DNA from: VRUE01 sp963748075
GTDB taxonomy: Bacteria; Actinomycetota; Thermoleophilia; Solirubrobacterales; 70-9
Assembly (NCBI GenBank): GCA_963748075.1
Contig: CAVVHQ010000001.1
Coordinates: forward strand, 1-59,683
DNA: 59,683 nt
Direction: 5' to 3'
The notes below the pieces were generated by a model. It was not told the DNA's origin. It was given only the letters and a program-made list of their open reading frames with translations, and made no database searches. This document shows, piece after piece, positions 24,343 to 31,601 of the stretch; within the stretch, counting starts at the first letter, position 1, and each line of letters opens with the position of its first letter. Both the position numbers and the translations under genes were made by a program.

Positions 24343-25064
24343 CCGTTACCCACGGGCAGTTCGCCGGCGGTGCGCACCGAGGCCGAGCCGGCGGCGGACT
24401 CGACCGTGCAGGAGATTCGGGCCGCCGGGGTGGCGGTGGTGCGCCAGAAGGAGGCGAAGCCGAGCTCCAGCGGCTGGGCGGGCTGCCCGCGCGGCAGGCC
24501 CCATTGCCACTCCTGGATCCCCTTGCGGTAGGGCACCCAGCTGACGACGACGCCGCGGCGGTCGGTGAAGGTGTCGAACGCGTCGCCCAGCCCGAGCACC
24601 GCGAGGTCGGTGCCGTGCGAGTTGAACTCGACCAGCACCACTTCCGGCACTTCCTGCTTGGTCAGGCTTTCGCCGCTGCTGGAGCGCGGGTAGGCGGCGC
24701 GGCTGCCCGGGGTGTGGGCGACGAGCGCGCTGCCGGGCACCCGCGTGGCGCAGCGAACCCGGCCCTGGCCCACCGCCGAGCCGGCGCCGATCGTCAGCAC
24801 CGCGGCGACGCGGTAGAGCCGGTAGCCGCTGAAGTTCGGTTCGGTGACCCGGATCCCGGCTTCCGAGAGCCCGATCGTGCCGCCACCGGGGAGCGCCGCC
24901 TGCCCGGAGTCGGGCAGCGGCGTCTTCGCCTCCCAGAACAGTTCCGCCGCGCTGCCGATCGGCTTGTCGGTGGCCAGCACCGCCGCCGCGACGGTGGCGA
25001 CGAGGCCGACCGCGACAACGGCAAGCGCCCCCCGCAGCGGCCGAGTCTTCAGGGCCTCCTTCAT
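24339..25064 (-). CDS. Uncharacterised secreted or membrane-anchored protein
   Basis: 241 residues, family not recognised. The N-terminus is a signal-anchor: basic MKEALKTRPLRG followed by ALAVVAVGLVATVAAAVLA (about 13-31) and then a soluble domain. The body has beta-rich segments such as YRLYRVAAVLTIGAGSAVG and VVLVEFNSHGTDLAVLGLGD, two Cys (CATRV and SCTVES) that could form a disulfide, and WVPYRKGIQEWQWGLPRG. Convergent with the SRAP gene (overlapping stops) and divergent from the gene at 25185. It probably faces the outside of the membrane. Confidence 0.72.
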   Translation of the reverse strand: MKEALKTRPLRGALAVVAVGLVATVAAAVLATDKPIGSAAELFWEAKTPLPDSGQAALPGGGTIGLSEAGIRVTEPNFSGYRLYRVAAVLTIGAGSAVGQGRVRCATRVPGSALVAHTPGSRAAYPRSSSGESLTKQEVPEVVLVEFNSHGTDLAVLGLGDAFDTFTDRRGVVVSWVPYRKGIQEWQWGLPRGQPAQPLELGFASFWRTTATPAARISCTVESAAGSASVRTAGELPVGNG

Positions 25065-25184
25065 CGGCCCGTATTAGACACGACCCCAAGGCGGCCTGCG
25101 ACGGTGACGAATTTCTCCAATGCTGCCGCCGGATTGGCACATCTGCGTCTTGTTCCGTGATTCCGGTCCCGGGATGCTCGATCG

Positions 25185-25592
25185 ATGACCTCGCGCAGAG
25201 AACGAAAGAGAAGGCCCAGAAGACGTAGGGGGAAGACGCTCGGGTCATGTGAGCCCGACTGGCAGCCGCTGATCGATCTCCTCCTCGAGGACTTCATGTG
25301 GATGTTCGAGGTCGAGTTGAGCGACGGCACTCGCCTGCATGCCTACAAGCACCGGTGGACGCGGCGGTACATCCACCTCACCGGCGATGGCCGCGCGTTC
25401 GCCTACGAGTGGCATGAGCCCTCCGAGGGCGACGAGCCTGCCTGGTACCGCGAAGTGGATCCCAGAGAGCACCTCAACCTGGTTCTCCCGCGTGGTCGCC
25501 GCCTCGACGAATACCGCGAGTTCCTGGAACGCGCCCGGCAGGATTCGAACCTGCGGCCTCCGCCTCCGGAGGGCGGCGCTCTATCCAGCTGA
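25185..25592 (+). CDS. Uncharacterised small protein, 3' end antisense to tRNA-Arg
   Basis: 135 residues as an open frame. The middle looks like a real protein: PDWQPLIDLLLEDFMWMFEV, DGTRLHAYKHRWTRRYIHL and YREVDPREHLNLVLPRG, with balanced amino-acid use and no membrane segment. The first 17 residues are almost all basic. The last 20 or so residues (the string QDSNLRPPPPEGG) are the translation of the complement of the tRNA gene, a classic artefact, so the true coding end or a genuine overlap is uncertain. The stop at 25590-25592 falls inside the tRNA. Function unknown. Confidence 0.55.
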   Translation: MTSRRERKRRPRRRRGKTLGSCEPDWQPLIDLLLEDFMWMFEVELSDGTRLHAYKHRWTRRYIHLTGDGRAFAYEWHEPSEGDEPAWYREVDPREHLNLVLPRGRRLDEYREFLERARQDSNLRPPPPEGGALSS

Positions 25593-25603
25593 GCTACGGG
25601 CGC
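25530..25603 (-). tRNA. tRNA-Arg (anticodon CCG)
   Basis: On the minus strand a full cloverleaf folds. The acceptor GCGCCCG pairs with CGGGCGC, the D stem is GCTC/GAGC, the anticodon stem CCGCC/GGCGG closes the loop CTCCGGA (anticodon CCG, decoding CGG), and the T arm is GCAGG-TTCGAAT-CCTGC. The discriminator is G and no CCA is encoded. It lies divergently next to rnz, whose product matures tRNA 3' ends. Confidence 0.95.
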
Positions 25604-25630
25604 TCCTCGACCAGCTTATCCTCGCGGGCC

Positions 25631-26599
25631 GTGGATCTCTCGGTGGCATTCCTGGGCACGGGCGGCGCCGTGCCCTCAGCGCGACGCAACACGGCGAGCG
25701 TGCTGGTCGCGCGCGGCGGCGAACGGCTGCTGTTCGACTGCGGCGAGGGGACGCAGCGCCAGATGCAGCGCTCGCTCGGCCTGGTCCAGGTCGACGCGAT
25801 CTACTTCACCCACTTCCACGCCGACCACTTCCTCGGCCTGCCGGGGCTGCTGAAGACCTACGACCTGACCGAGCGCGAGCGGCCGCTGACGATCTACGGC
25901 CCGCGCGGGCTCGCCGACCTGCTGAAGAGCCTCGCCCGGGTGATCGGCAAAGTGAAGTACAAGCTGGAGCTGGTCGAGCTGGAGCCCGGCGACGTCGTGG
26001 CGCGCGACGGCGCCGAGATCCGCCCCTTCCCGGTCGAGCACAGCGTCCGCGGCCACGGCTACGCGCTGGTCGAGGCCGAGCGGCCCGGCCGCTTCGACCC
26101 AGAGGCCGCGAAGCGGCTCGGGGTGGAGGAAGGGCCGGCCTTCGCGGCGCTGCAGCGAGGCGAGAGCGTCGACGGCGCCGCGGGGCGGGTCGAACCCGGC
26201 GAGGTGATGGGGGAGCCCCGACCCGGTCGCACGCTCGCGATCACCGGCGACACCGCCCCCTGCCACGCCACGGTCGAGGCGGCGCGGGGGGCCGAGCTGC
26301 TCGTCCATGACTCGAGCTTCGCCGAGGAGGAGGCGCAGCGGGCCGCCGACACCGGCCACTCGACCGCCGGCCAGGCCGCCGCGGTGGCCCGCGAGGCGGG
26401 CGTGAAGATGCTCGCCCTCGTCCACGTCTCCTCGCGCTATCACGTCGGCAAGATCCTCGAGGAGGCGCGCGAGACGTTCGAGCCAGCGGTCGCCCCGCGT
26501 GACTTCGACCTGGTCGAGATCCCGTTCCCGGAGCGGGGCGAGCCGACCCTCGTCGCCAAAGGCGCCCGCGAGCGCGGCGAGCCGGAATCGGCGGAATAG
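25631..26599 (+). CDS. rnz: Ribonuclease Z
   Basis: 322 residues. Zinc phosphodiesterase of the MBL fold that removes 3' trailers from tRNA precursors lacking CCA. The N-terminus VAFLGTGGAVPSARRNTAS and LLFDCGEGTQRQMQRS are diagnostic, the metal motif is FTHFHADHFLGLPG, and AITGDTAPC and the C-terminal LVHVSSRYH supply the remaining metal ligands. The GTG at 25631 gives a full-length domain. It adjoins a tRNA gene without encoded CCA, consistent with the role. The 3' end is 28 nt from the restriction-modification island. Confidence 0.94.
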   Translation: MDLSVAFLGTGGAVPSARRNTASVLVARGGERLLFDCGEGTQRQMQRSLGLVQVDAIYFTHFHADHFLGLPGLLKTYDLTERERPLTIYGPRGLADLLKSLARVIGKVKYKLELVELEPGDVVARDGAEIRPFPVEHSVRGHGYALVEAERPGRFDPEAAKRLGVEEGPAFAALQRGESVDGAAGRVEPGEVMGEPRPGRTLAITGDTAPCHATVEAARGAELLVHDSSFAEEEAQRAADTGHSTAGQAAAVAREAGVKMLALVHVSSRYHVGKILEEARETFEPAVAPRDFDLVEIPFPERGEPTLVAKGARERGEPESAE

Positions 26600-26615
26600 C
26601 CGCCGGGGACCGCCG

Positions 26616-26627
26616 TACCCTCCCTGC
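26616..26627 (+). promoter_or_regulatory. Putative -10 box giving a leaderless methylase transcript
   Basis: TACCCT at 26616-26621 is followed by 6 nt and the GTG at 26628. The same spacing is seen at recJ and pdxS. It supports the chosen start of the methyltransferase. Confidence 0.35.
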
Positions 26628-28334
26628 GTGCGTCCTCTTGACAGCGATCATCCGGCTGCCCGAAAGACCCGTGGGGCATTCTTCACTCCCCCCGCGATCG
26701 CGGACTACCTCGCCTCGTGGGCCGTGGACGAAGACCCAGATGCGAAGATCCTCGACCCGACCTGCGGAGAGTCCGTATTCCTTTGCGCCGCCGCCAGGGA
26801 GCTCGAGGCCGTTGGAGCCGGCAAGCGGCGGATGGGCGACCAGGTATTCGGCGTGGATACGGAGCGAGAGAGCATCTTGCGTTCGGAGAAAGCCCTGGCG
26901 GCTGGCGGCTATTCGGCGAGCCTGTCGGTCAAAGACTTCTTTGAGGTCCCAGCGCTGAATCAGATCGGTTGCACGCTGCCTGAAATGGATGCGATCATCG
27001 GCAACCCTCCGTATATTCGCTATCAAGAGCACGTCGGTGTCGCTCGCAAGAGATCTCGGGCTGCTGCTCTGGCGCAGGGAGTAAGACTGTCGGGTTTAGC
27101 CTCATCCTGGGCGGCCCTCTTGGTGCACGCTTGCTCCTTTCTCAAGAGGGACGGACGCTTGGCAATGGTTCTTCCGGCCGAGTTGCTTACCGTCGGATAC
27201 GCAGAGCCGGTACGCAAATGGCTGCGACAGCGTTTTGCCGCGGTCCATCTTGTGATGTTTGAGCGCCTACAGTTTGAGGATGCGTCGGAGCGTGTTGTGC
27301 TGGTTATCGCTCGCGGGTCAGGCGGCTGCAACGCCTTCTCGCTCCTGCCTGTCGCGGATGCCGCTGACCTCCAATCATTGAAGTTGTTCGGCCCCAGCCA
27401 CTTCACCGTTGCTCCAGCCGAGGCGGGGAAGTGGTCGGACCTTCTGCTGTCAACTGAGCAGCGGCAGGTCTTCAAGCGCGTGGTGGCCGATTGCTGCGTA
27501 GATCTTGGAGACTACGGATCGGTCGAGCTCGGATCGGTTACGGGCGCGAACTCATTTTTTGCTCTTTCGGAGGAAACGCGATGCGATGTTGGTCTTACGG
27601 AAGACCAATTAGTACGCATTAGCCCTCCCGGAACGAAGCACCTGAAGGGCATGTCGTTCAGTAACCGGGCATGGAGGTCATTGCGGGATAGCGGCGAGGC
27701 AGTCTGGTTGCTGCGTCCTCGCGTGGATGACCGCACGCAAGCGCTTCGCGAGTACCTTGCCAAGGGGGAGGCCGACGGGGTTCCAGACGCCTACAAATGC
27801 CGTATTCGAGATCCTTGGTGGCGTCCCCCTGTCGCGACTGCCCCCGATCTGTTCTTTACCTATATGAGCCACCGCTACTCGAGACTGATCAGGAACACGG
27901 CCGGTGTCTCGTTCCTCAACTCGATGCACGGACTTTACCTCCATGATGGAGTGCCGAAGGAGGCCGCGGCGGCTCTGCCTCTACTTTGCCTGAACTCGAT
28001 GACGATGCTCGGCGCCGAGATCTTCGGGCGATCCTACGGCGGCGGCGTTCTCAAGATGGAGCCGACGGAGGCGACGGGGTTGCCGGTGCCCGCATTCGGC
28101 CGGTTGAAGGAAGCTCACGCTGCGCTGAGCAAAGATCGGGCTCATCTGGAGGGACAGCTGAAGAAGGGCCTGTGGACGAACGTCGTCAAGCGGGTCGACG
28201 AGGTGCTTCTCCGAGGTGTGTTCGGACTCTCGTCGTCTGAGGCGCTGTCTTTGCGCGGTGCGGCAGTCGCCCTGCGAGCGCGCAGGATGGGTCGCAGTCA
28301 GGATCTTGAAGGTGGGTCACTTGACGTCTCATGA
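26628..28334 (+). CDS. N6-adenine DNA methyltransferase, gamma-class type II
   Basis: 568 residues. SAM-dependent adenine methylase. The N-terminal motif X region is KTRGAFFTPPAIADYLASWA; motif I is ILDPTCGESVFLCAAARE (Glu-Ser replaces the more usual Gly at the end of the loop); the catalytic motif IV is NPPYIRYQ. The order X-I-IV and the long C-terminal target-recognition region (KGMSFSNRAWRSLR, SFLNSMHGLYL) match TaqI/PaeR7I-like gamma enzymes. Codon use differs from neighbours, with frequent TTG, ATT, TTT and GCT and visibly lower GC, which suggests recent transfer. A probable endonuclease follows at 28495, so this looks like the modification half of a type II system. The recognition site cannot be read from sequence. 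Confidence 0.9.
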   Translation: MRPLDSDHPAARKTRGAFFTPPAIADYLASWAVDEDPDAKILDPTCGESVFLCAAARELEAVGAGKRRMGDQVFGVDTERESILRSEKALAAGGYSASLSVKDFFEVPALNQIGCTLPEMDAIIGNPPYIRYQEHVGVARKRSRAAALAQGVRLSGLASSWAALLVHACSFLKRDGRLAMVLPAELLTVGYAEPVRKWLRQRFAAVHLVMFERLQFEDASERVVLVIARGSGGCNAFSLLPVADAADLQSLKLFGPSHFTVAPAEAGKWSDLLLSTEQRQVFKRVVADCCVDLGDYGSVELGSVTGANSFFALSEETRCDVGLTEDQLVRISPPGTKHLKGMSFSNRAWRSLRDSGEAVWLLRPRVDDRTQALREYLAKGEADGVPDAYKCRIRDPWWRPPVATAPDLFFTYMSHRYSRLIRNTAGVSFLNSMHGLYLHDGVPKEAAAALPLLCLNSMTMLGAEIFGRSYGGGVLKMEPTEATGLPVPAFGRLKEAHAALSKDRAHLEGQLKKGLWTNVVKRVDEVLLRGVFGLSSSEALSLRGAAVALRARRMGRSQDLEGGSLDVS

Positions 28335-28452
28335 GTTGGAGAGCCAAGTCGGACATCCCGAGACCTTGCGCGATGCGCTGTTCGCCTGGGTGCAAGAGGG
28401 AGCGGTCAAGCGATTCTCTGAGGTTCAGGATAAGTGGATTGAATTGATGTGA
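28312..28452 (+). CDS. Possible small ORF between methylase and endonuclease
   Basis: 46 residues if started at the GTG at 28312 (VGHLTSHELESQVGHPETL to FSEVQDKWIELM), overlapping the methylase end by 23 nt in another frame. The composition looks protein-like and amphipathic, with alternating hydrophobic and charged residues. No helix-turn-helix of a controller protein is recognisable. It could be a small accessory protein of the island or chance. Low certainty. Confidence 0.3.
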   Translation: MGHLTSHELESQVGHPETLRDALFAWVQEGAVKRFSEVQDKWIELM

Positions 28453-28494
28453 TGTCTTGACGCGTTCCGTATCGCGGGTCTAACGCCTACCGGT

Positions 28495-29175
28495 ATGGGT
28501 AAGGGCGGGTCCACCGGGTTCGAAGGGGTCTACAGAGGCAAGGGCAACTGGTTTGCCTTGCTGTTGGCTCTGCTGATCGACAATCAGACGGGCCAGCTTG
28601 TCGGCTCTCGCACGAAAGTCGAGGGCTTCTCACAGCTGCATCAAATCGATCTTGCCTGGCCGGCCCGGGAGGTCGACCCGTTGGTCTGCGCGGAGACGAA
28701 GGTCACCGGCGCACCGGCTTTTGGCGGGACGCCCGCACGTGGCGCCATGAGCGACTGGTCAAATCGGCGCAAGGAGCTGAAGTTCGCGGCGACGGACCTC
28801 AAGCTTGCGCGACGTAAGCAGGAGACGGTGATCCAGCACTGGGACGTCTGGCGGCAGGACGCGCCGCCGAAGTGTTTCTTCCTCTGGGCCGCTCGACTCG
28901 ATTCCGACAAGGGCGACAGAATCGATCGGATGGCCGCTGGCGCCCAGTCAGTCGTCAACACCTATCTGGATGGCGCCGGTGTCTTTGCATGGCAAGAGAA
29001 TGGCGCCGGTACTGGATATGAGCCGGTCTCAGTGCCCGCGCACGCACGTATCTCGGACTTGGACGACGTTCTCTATCGAATCGCCAGCGAGATTCACAGG
29101 GCGGCTGGGAGAGACGGGAAGGCGCCGGCTCCGGTTGGATCCACGGCTGAAGGCTCACCGTCCGGCGGCGAGTGA
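28495..29175 (+). CDS. Putative type II restriction endonuclease (PD-(D/E)XK-like)
   Basis: 226 residues, no family firmly recognised. A candidate nuclease core is Asp in LHQIDLAWP followed about 17 residues later by Glu-Thr-Lys in LVCAETKVTG, the spacing and E-X-K form of PD-(D/E)XK nucleases. The N-terminus is Gly-rich (MGKGGSTGFEGVYRGKG) and a helical basic stretch follows the core (RRKELKFAATDLKLARRKQE). It lies 160 nt after an adenine methylase and shares its lower-GC codon use. That genetic context is the main reason for the call. The last seven codons run into the 3' end of the opposing hydrolase gene, as expected if the island inserted there. Confidence 0.6.
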   Translation: MGKGGSTGFEGVYRGKGNWFALLLALLIDNQTGQLVGSRTKVEGFSQLHQIDLAWPAREVDPLVCAETKVTGAPAFGGTPARGAMSDWSNRRKELKFAATDLKLARRKQETVIQHWDVWRQDAPPKCFFLWAARLDSDKGDRIDRMAAGAQSVVNTYLDGAGVFAWQENGAGTGYEPVSVPAHARISDLDDVLYRIASEIHRAAGRDGKAPAPVGSTAEGSPSGGE

Positions 29176-30021
29176 GGCGATCGCCTCGGCGACCGCCGGC
29201 GCCTGGTCTTCCTGGAGGAAGTGCTTGGCCGGCAGCAGGGTCGCCTCCTCGACGCCGAGCGCTTCCTGCAGTGGATGCCGGTGCCGCTCGCCGATCATCC
29301 GGTCATTCTTCCCCCAGACGATCTGGGCGGGAAAAGGGCGGCCGGCGAGCCCCTCGACGTAGAAGCGTTCCTTCGCCTCGGTCAGCTCGAAGCCGCGCAT
29401 GATCTTCAGGAAGGCACGGCCGCCGTCTCCGCGCTTCAGCAGGGCGAGGTGGGCGTCCACCTCCGCGCTCGGCACCGCGGCTCGGTTCTCGATCCCCTCC
29501 AGGTAGTGGACCCGCCTGAACGGAAGGGGCAGCATGCGCAGCCAGACCTCGCCGACCCCGCGGATCGAGAAGGGGTGCATCGGCCAGGGCCGGTGGAAGC
29601 TGGCGGCATCGACCCACGTGTCGAGCGCGGTCAGCGAAAGCACCCGCTGCGGATTCCGCACCGCCCACTCGAACCCGACCGGCCCGCCGATGTCGTGGAC
29701 GACCAGGTGGCAGCGCTCGATCCCCAGCGCGTCGATCGCCTCGCCCGTCCATCGCGCCAGCCCGCTCCAGCCGTAGTCGAAGTCCTCGGGGCGGCCCGCC
29801 AGCCCCAGCCCGGGGAGGTCGAACGCGACCCCGCGCAGCCCCCGGCCCGCCAGCTCCGGCAGCAGGTTCCGGTAGAGGAAGCTGCTCACCGGCACCCCGT
29901 GCATCAGCACGACCGGGTCGCCCTCGCCCTGCTCGAGTGCGAAGCTGCCCACGCCGCCGGCCTCGAACCGCCGCCCGGCAGCTTCGTGCCGCGCGATCGT
30001 CTCCGCAACGTCCGCCTTCAC
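29155..30021 (-). CDS. Alpha/beta hydrolase, haloalkane dehalogenase-like
   Basis: 288 residues. The nucleophile elbow is VHDIGGPVGFEWA, with Asp as nucleophile, characteristic of haloalkane dehalogenases and epoxide hydrolases. The oxyanion region is VVLMHGVPVSSFLYRNLLPE and the catalytic His is in LPAKHFLQEDQ. A cap domain (HRPWPMHPFSIRG) separates the halves. Dehalogenase or epoxide-hydrolase activity cannot be separated from sequence. Divergent from pyrR; its 3' end overlaps the endonuclease gene by 21 nt. Confidence 0.82.
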   Translation of the reverse strand: MKADVAETIARHEAAGRRFEAGGVGSFALEQGEGDPVVLMHGVPVSSFLYRNLLPELAGRGLRGVAFDLPGLGLAGRPEDFDYGWSGLARWTGEAIDALGIERCHLVVHDIGGPVGFEWAVRNPQRVLSLTALDTWVDAASFHRPWPMHPFSIRGVGEVWLRMLPLPFRRVHYLEGIENRAAVPSAEVDAHLALLKRGDGGRAFLKIMRGFELTEAKERFYVEGLAGRPFPAQIVWGKNDRMIGERHRHPLQEALGVEEATLLPAKHFLQEDQAPAVAEAIASLAAGR

Positions 30022-30057
30022 GTCCCCAGGCTCTCACGAATCGTCGTTGCCCGCTGC

Positions 30058-30063
30058 TAGGCT
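30058..30063 (+). promoter_or_regulatory. Putative -10 box of the pyrimidine operon
   Basis: TAGGCT at 30058-30063 would place the transcription start near 30070, directly at the 5' edge of the PyrR-binding hairpin. No clear -35 hexamer is seen. Confidence 0.4.
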
Positions 30064-30070
30064 TGCGGCG

Positions 30071-30104
30071 TCCTTTAACCCGGTCCCGCGAGGCCAGGAA
30101 GGAG
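30071..30104 (+). promoter_or_regulatory. PyrR-binding RNA hairpin overlapping the pyrR Shine-Dalgarno
   Basis: The leader GGTCCCGCGAGGCC (30082-30095) matches the known PyrR-binding loop pattern (purine-UCC-N-G-N-GAGG). The lower stem TCCTT (30071-30075) pairs with AAGGA (30099-30103), so the Shine-Dalgarno AAGGAG (30099-30104) is inside the hairpin. There is no terminator between it and pyrR. UMP-bound PyrR would therefore be expected to block translation instead of causing attenuation, as described for mycobacteria. Confidence 0.72.
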
Positions 30105-30111
30105 CAACCGA

Positions 30112-30672
30112 GTGAGCGAGAAGGTCGTGCTCGAGCGCGACGACCTGAGGCGAACGCTGCGGCGGATCGCCCACGAGATCGCCGAGAAGAATCCGGAGCC
30201 GGACGGCTTGGCGATCGTCGGCATCCACACCCGAGGCGCGGTGATCGCCCGCCGCCTCCACGCCCTGATCGGCGAGCTGACCGAGGCGGAGGTGCCGATC
30301 GGCGACCTCGACATCTCCTTCTACCGCGACGACGTCGGCGGCATCTCGCCCGCCTCGCAGCCGGTCGTCCACTCCTCCCACCTCGACTTCGACCTCGCCG
30401 AGCGAACAGTCGTGCTGGTCGACGACGTGCTGTTCACCGGCCGCACCGTGCGGGCCGCGATCGACGCGCTGTTCGACTACGGCCGCCCGCAGCGGGTGCA
30501 GCTGGCGGTGCTCTGCGACCGCGGCCACCGCGAGCTGCCGATCCGCCCCGACTACGTCGGCAAGAACCTGCCGACCGCCCGCGCTGAGCGGGTCAACGTC
30601 CGCCTCGAGGAGACCGACGAGGTCGACCGGGTGACGATCTCCGAGCCGCAGGCCGCGGAGGCTCTGGCATGA
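30112..30672 (+). CDS. pyrR: Pyrimidine operon regulator and uracil phosphoribosyltransferase PyrR
   Basis: 186 residues. RNA-binding regulator that senses UMP, with a type I phosphoribosyltransferase fold. The PRPP loop is VVLVDDVLFTGRTVRAA, the N-terminal GLAIVGIHTRGAVIARRL is typical, and HRELPIRPDYVGKNLPT is the PyrR-specific C-terminal region. The GTG lies 8 nt after the Shine-Dalgarno sequence, which is part of its own binding site, so autoregulation of the whole operon is likely. Overlaps pyrB (ATGA). Confidence 0.95.
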   Translation: MSEKVVLERDDLRRTLRRIAHEIAEKNPEPDGLAIVGIHTRGAVIARRLHALIGELTEAEVPIGDLDISFYRDDVGGISPASQPVVHSSHLDFDLAERTVVLVDDVLFTGRTVRAAIDALFDYGRPQRVQLAVLCDRGHRELPIRPDYVGKNLPTARAERVNVRLEETDEVDRVTISEPQAAEALA

Positions 30673-31601
30673 GGCACCTGCTGGCGATCGAGCAGCTCTC
30701 GCGCCCCGAGATCGAGGCGATCCTCGACCGTGCCGAGAGCTTCGCCGAGGTCGGCCGGCGCGACATCAAGAAGGTGCCGACCCTGCGCGGTCGCACCGTG
30801 GTCAGCCTCTTCTACGAGGCGAGCACCCGCACCAGCTCCTCCTTCGAGCTGGCCGCCAAGCGGCTCTCCGCCGACCTCGTCTCGGTCAAGGCGGCCGGCT
30901 CCTCGGTCGACAAGGGCGAGTCGCTGAAGGACACCGTCGCGACTCTCTCCGCCTACGACCCGACGGCGATCGTGATCCGCCACCCCTACGCCGGCGCCGC
31001 CCAGCTGGTCGCCGAGTGGAGCGAGGCGGCCGTGGTCAACGCCGGCGACGGCAAGCACGAGCACCCCAGCCAGGCGCTTCTCGACCTCTTCACCCTGCGC
31101 CGTCGAATCCACTCGCTCGAGGGCAAGCGGATCTGGATCGTCGGCGACGTCCTCCATAGCCGCGTCGCCCGCTCCAACCTGGTCGCCTTCGCTGCGATGG
31201 GCGCCGAGGTGACGGTCTGCGGACCGCCGGCGCTGATCCCGCGCGGGATCGAGCAGCTCGGCTGCGAGGTCTCGCATTCGCTCGAGCGGCTGGGCGAGGC
31301 CGACGTCGTCTACGCGCTGCGGCTGCAGAAAGAGCGGATGGGGGAGAGCTTCGTCCCCTCGCTCCGCGAGTACGTAGCCCGCTTCCAGATCGACGCGCGG
31401 CGCCTCGGCCCCGGCCAGCTGCTGATGCACCCCGGCCCGGTAAACCGCGGCGTCGAGCTGTCCGGCGAGGCGATCGACTCGCCGCAGTCGCTGATCGCCG
31501 AGCAGGTCGCCTCCGGCCTGGTGGTGCGGATGGCGATCCTCTACGAGCTGCTGGCCGCCTCCAATGAGAGGGAGCAAACCCCGATCGGGCAGCCGGCGTG
31601 A
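30669..31601 (+). CDS. pyrB: Aspartate carbamoyltransferase catalytic subunit
   Basis: 310 residues. Condenses carbamoyl phosphate with aspartate, second step of UMP synthesis. Carbamoyl-phosphate binding is shown by YEASTRTSSSFELAAKRL, the active site by VIRHPYAGAAQLVAE and NAGDGKHEHPSQALLDL, and the aspartate domain by MHPGPVNRGVELSGE. It lies between pyrR and pyrC with 4-nt overlaps on both sides. No regulatory pyrI gene is present. Confidence 0.96.
   Translation: MRHLLAIEQLSRPEIEAILDRAESFAEVGRRDIKKVPTLRGRTVVSLFYEASTRTSSSFELAAKRLSADLVSVKAAGSSVDKGESLKDTVATLSAYDPTAIVIRHPYAGAAQLVAEWSEAAVVNAGDGKHEHPSQALLDLFTLRRRIHSLEGKRIWIVGDVLHSRVARSNLVAFAAMGAEVTVCGPPALIPRGIEQLGCEVSHSLERLGEADVVYALRLQKERMGESFVPSLREYVARFQIDARRLGPGQLLMHPGPVNRGVELSGEAIDSPQSLIAEQVASGLVVRMAILYELLAASNEREQTPIGQPA

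Noticed and set aside
26941..26975. Another occurrence of GAATCAGA, complement of the repeat octamer, within the methylase gene
   Set aside because: It encodes part of a plausible protein segment and has none of the flanking arms of set 1, so it is taken as chance.
28495..29175. Assignment of the endonuclease to the XhoI/PaeR7I family because of the PaeR7I-like methylase
   Set aside because: The conserved strings I remember for that family are not visible; only a general D...E-X-K pattern is supported.
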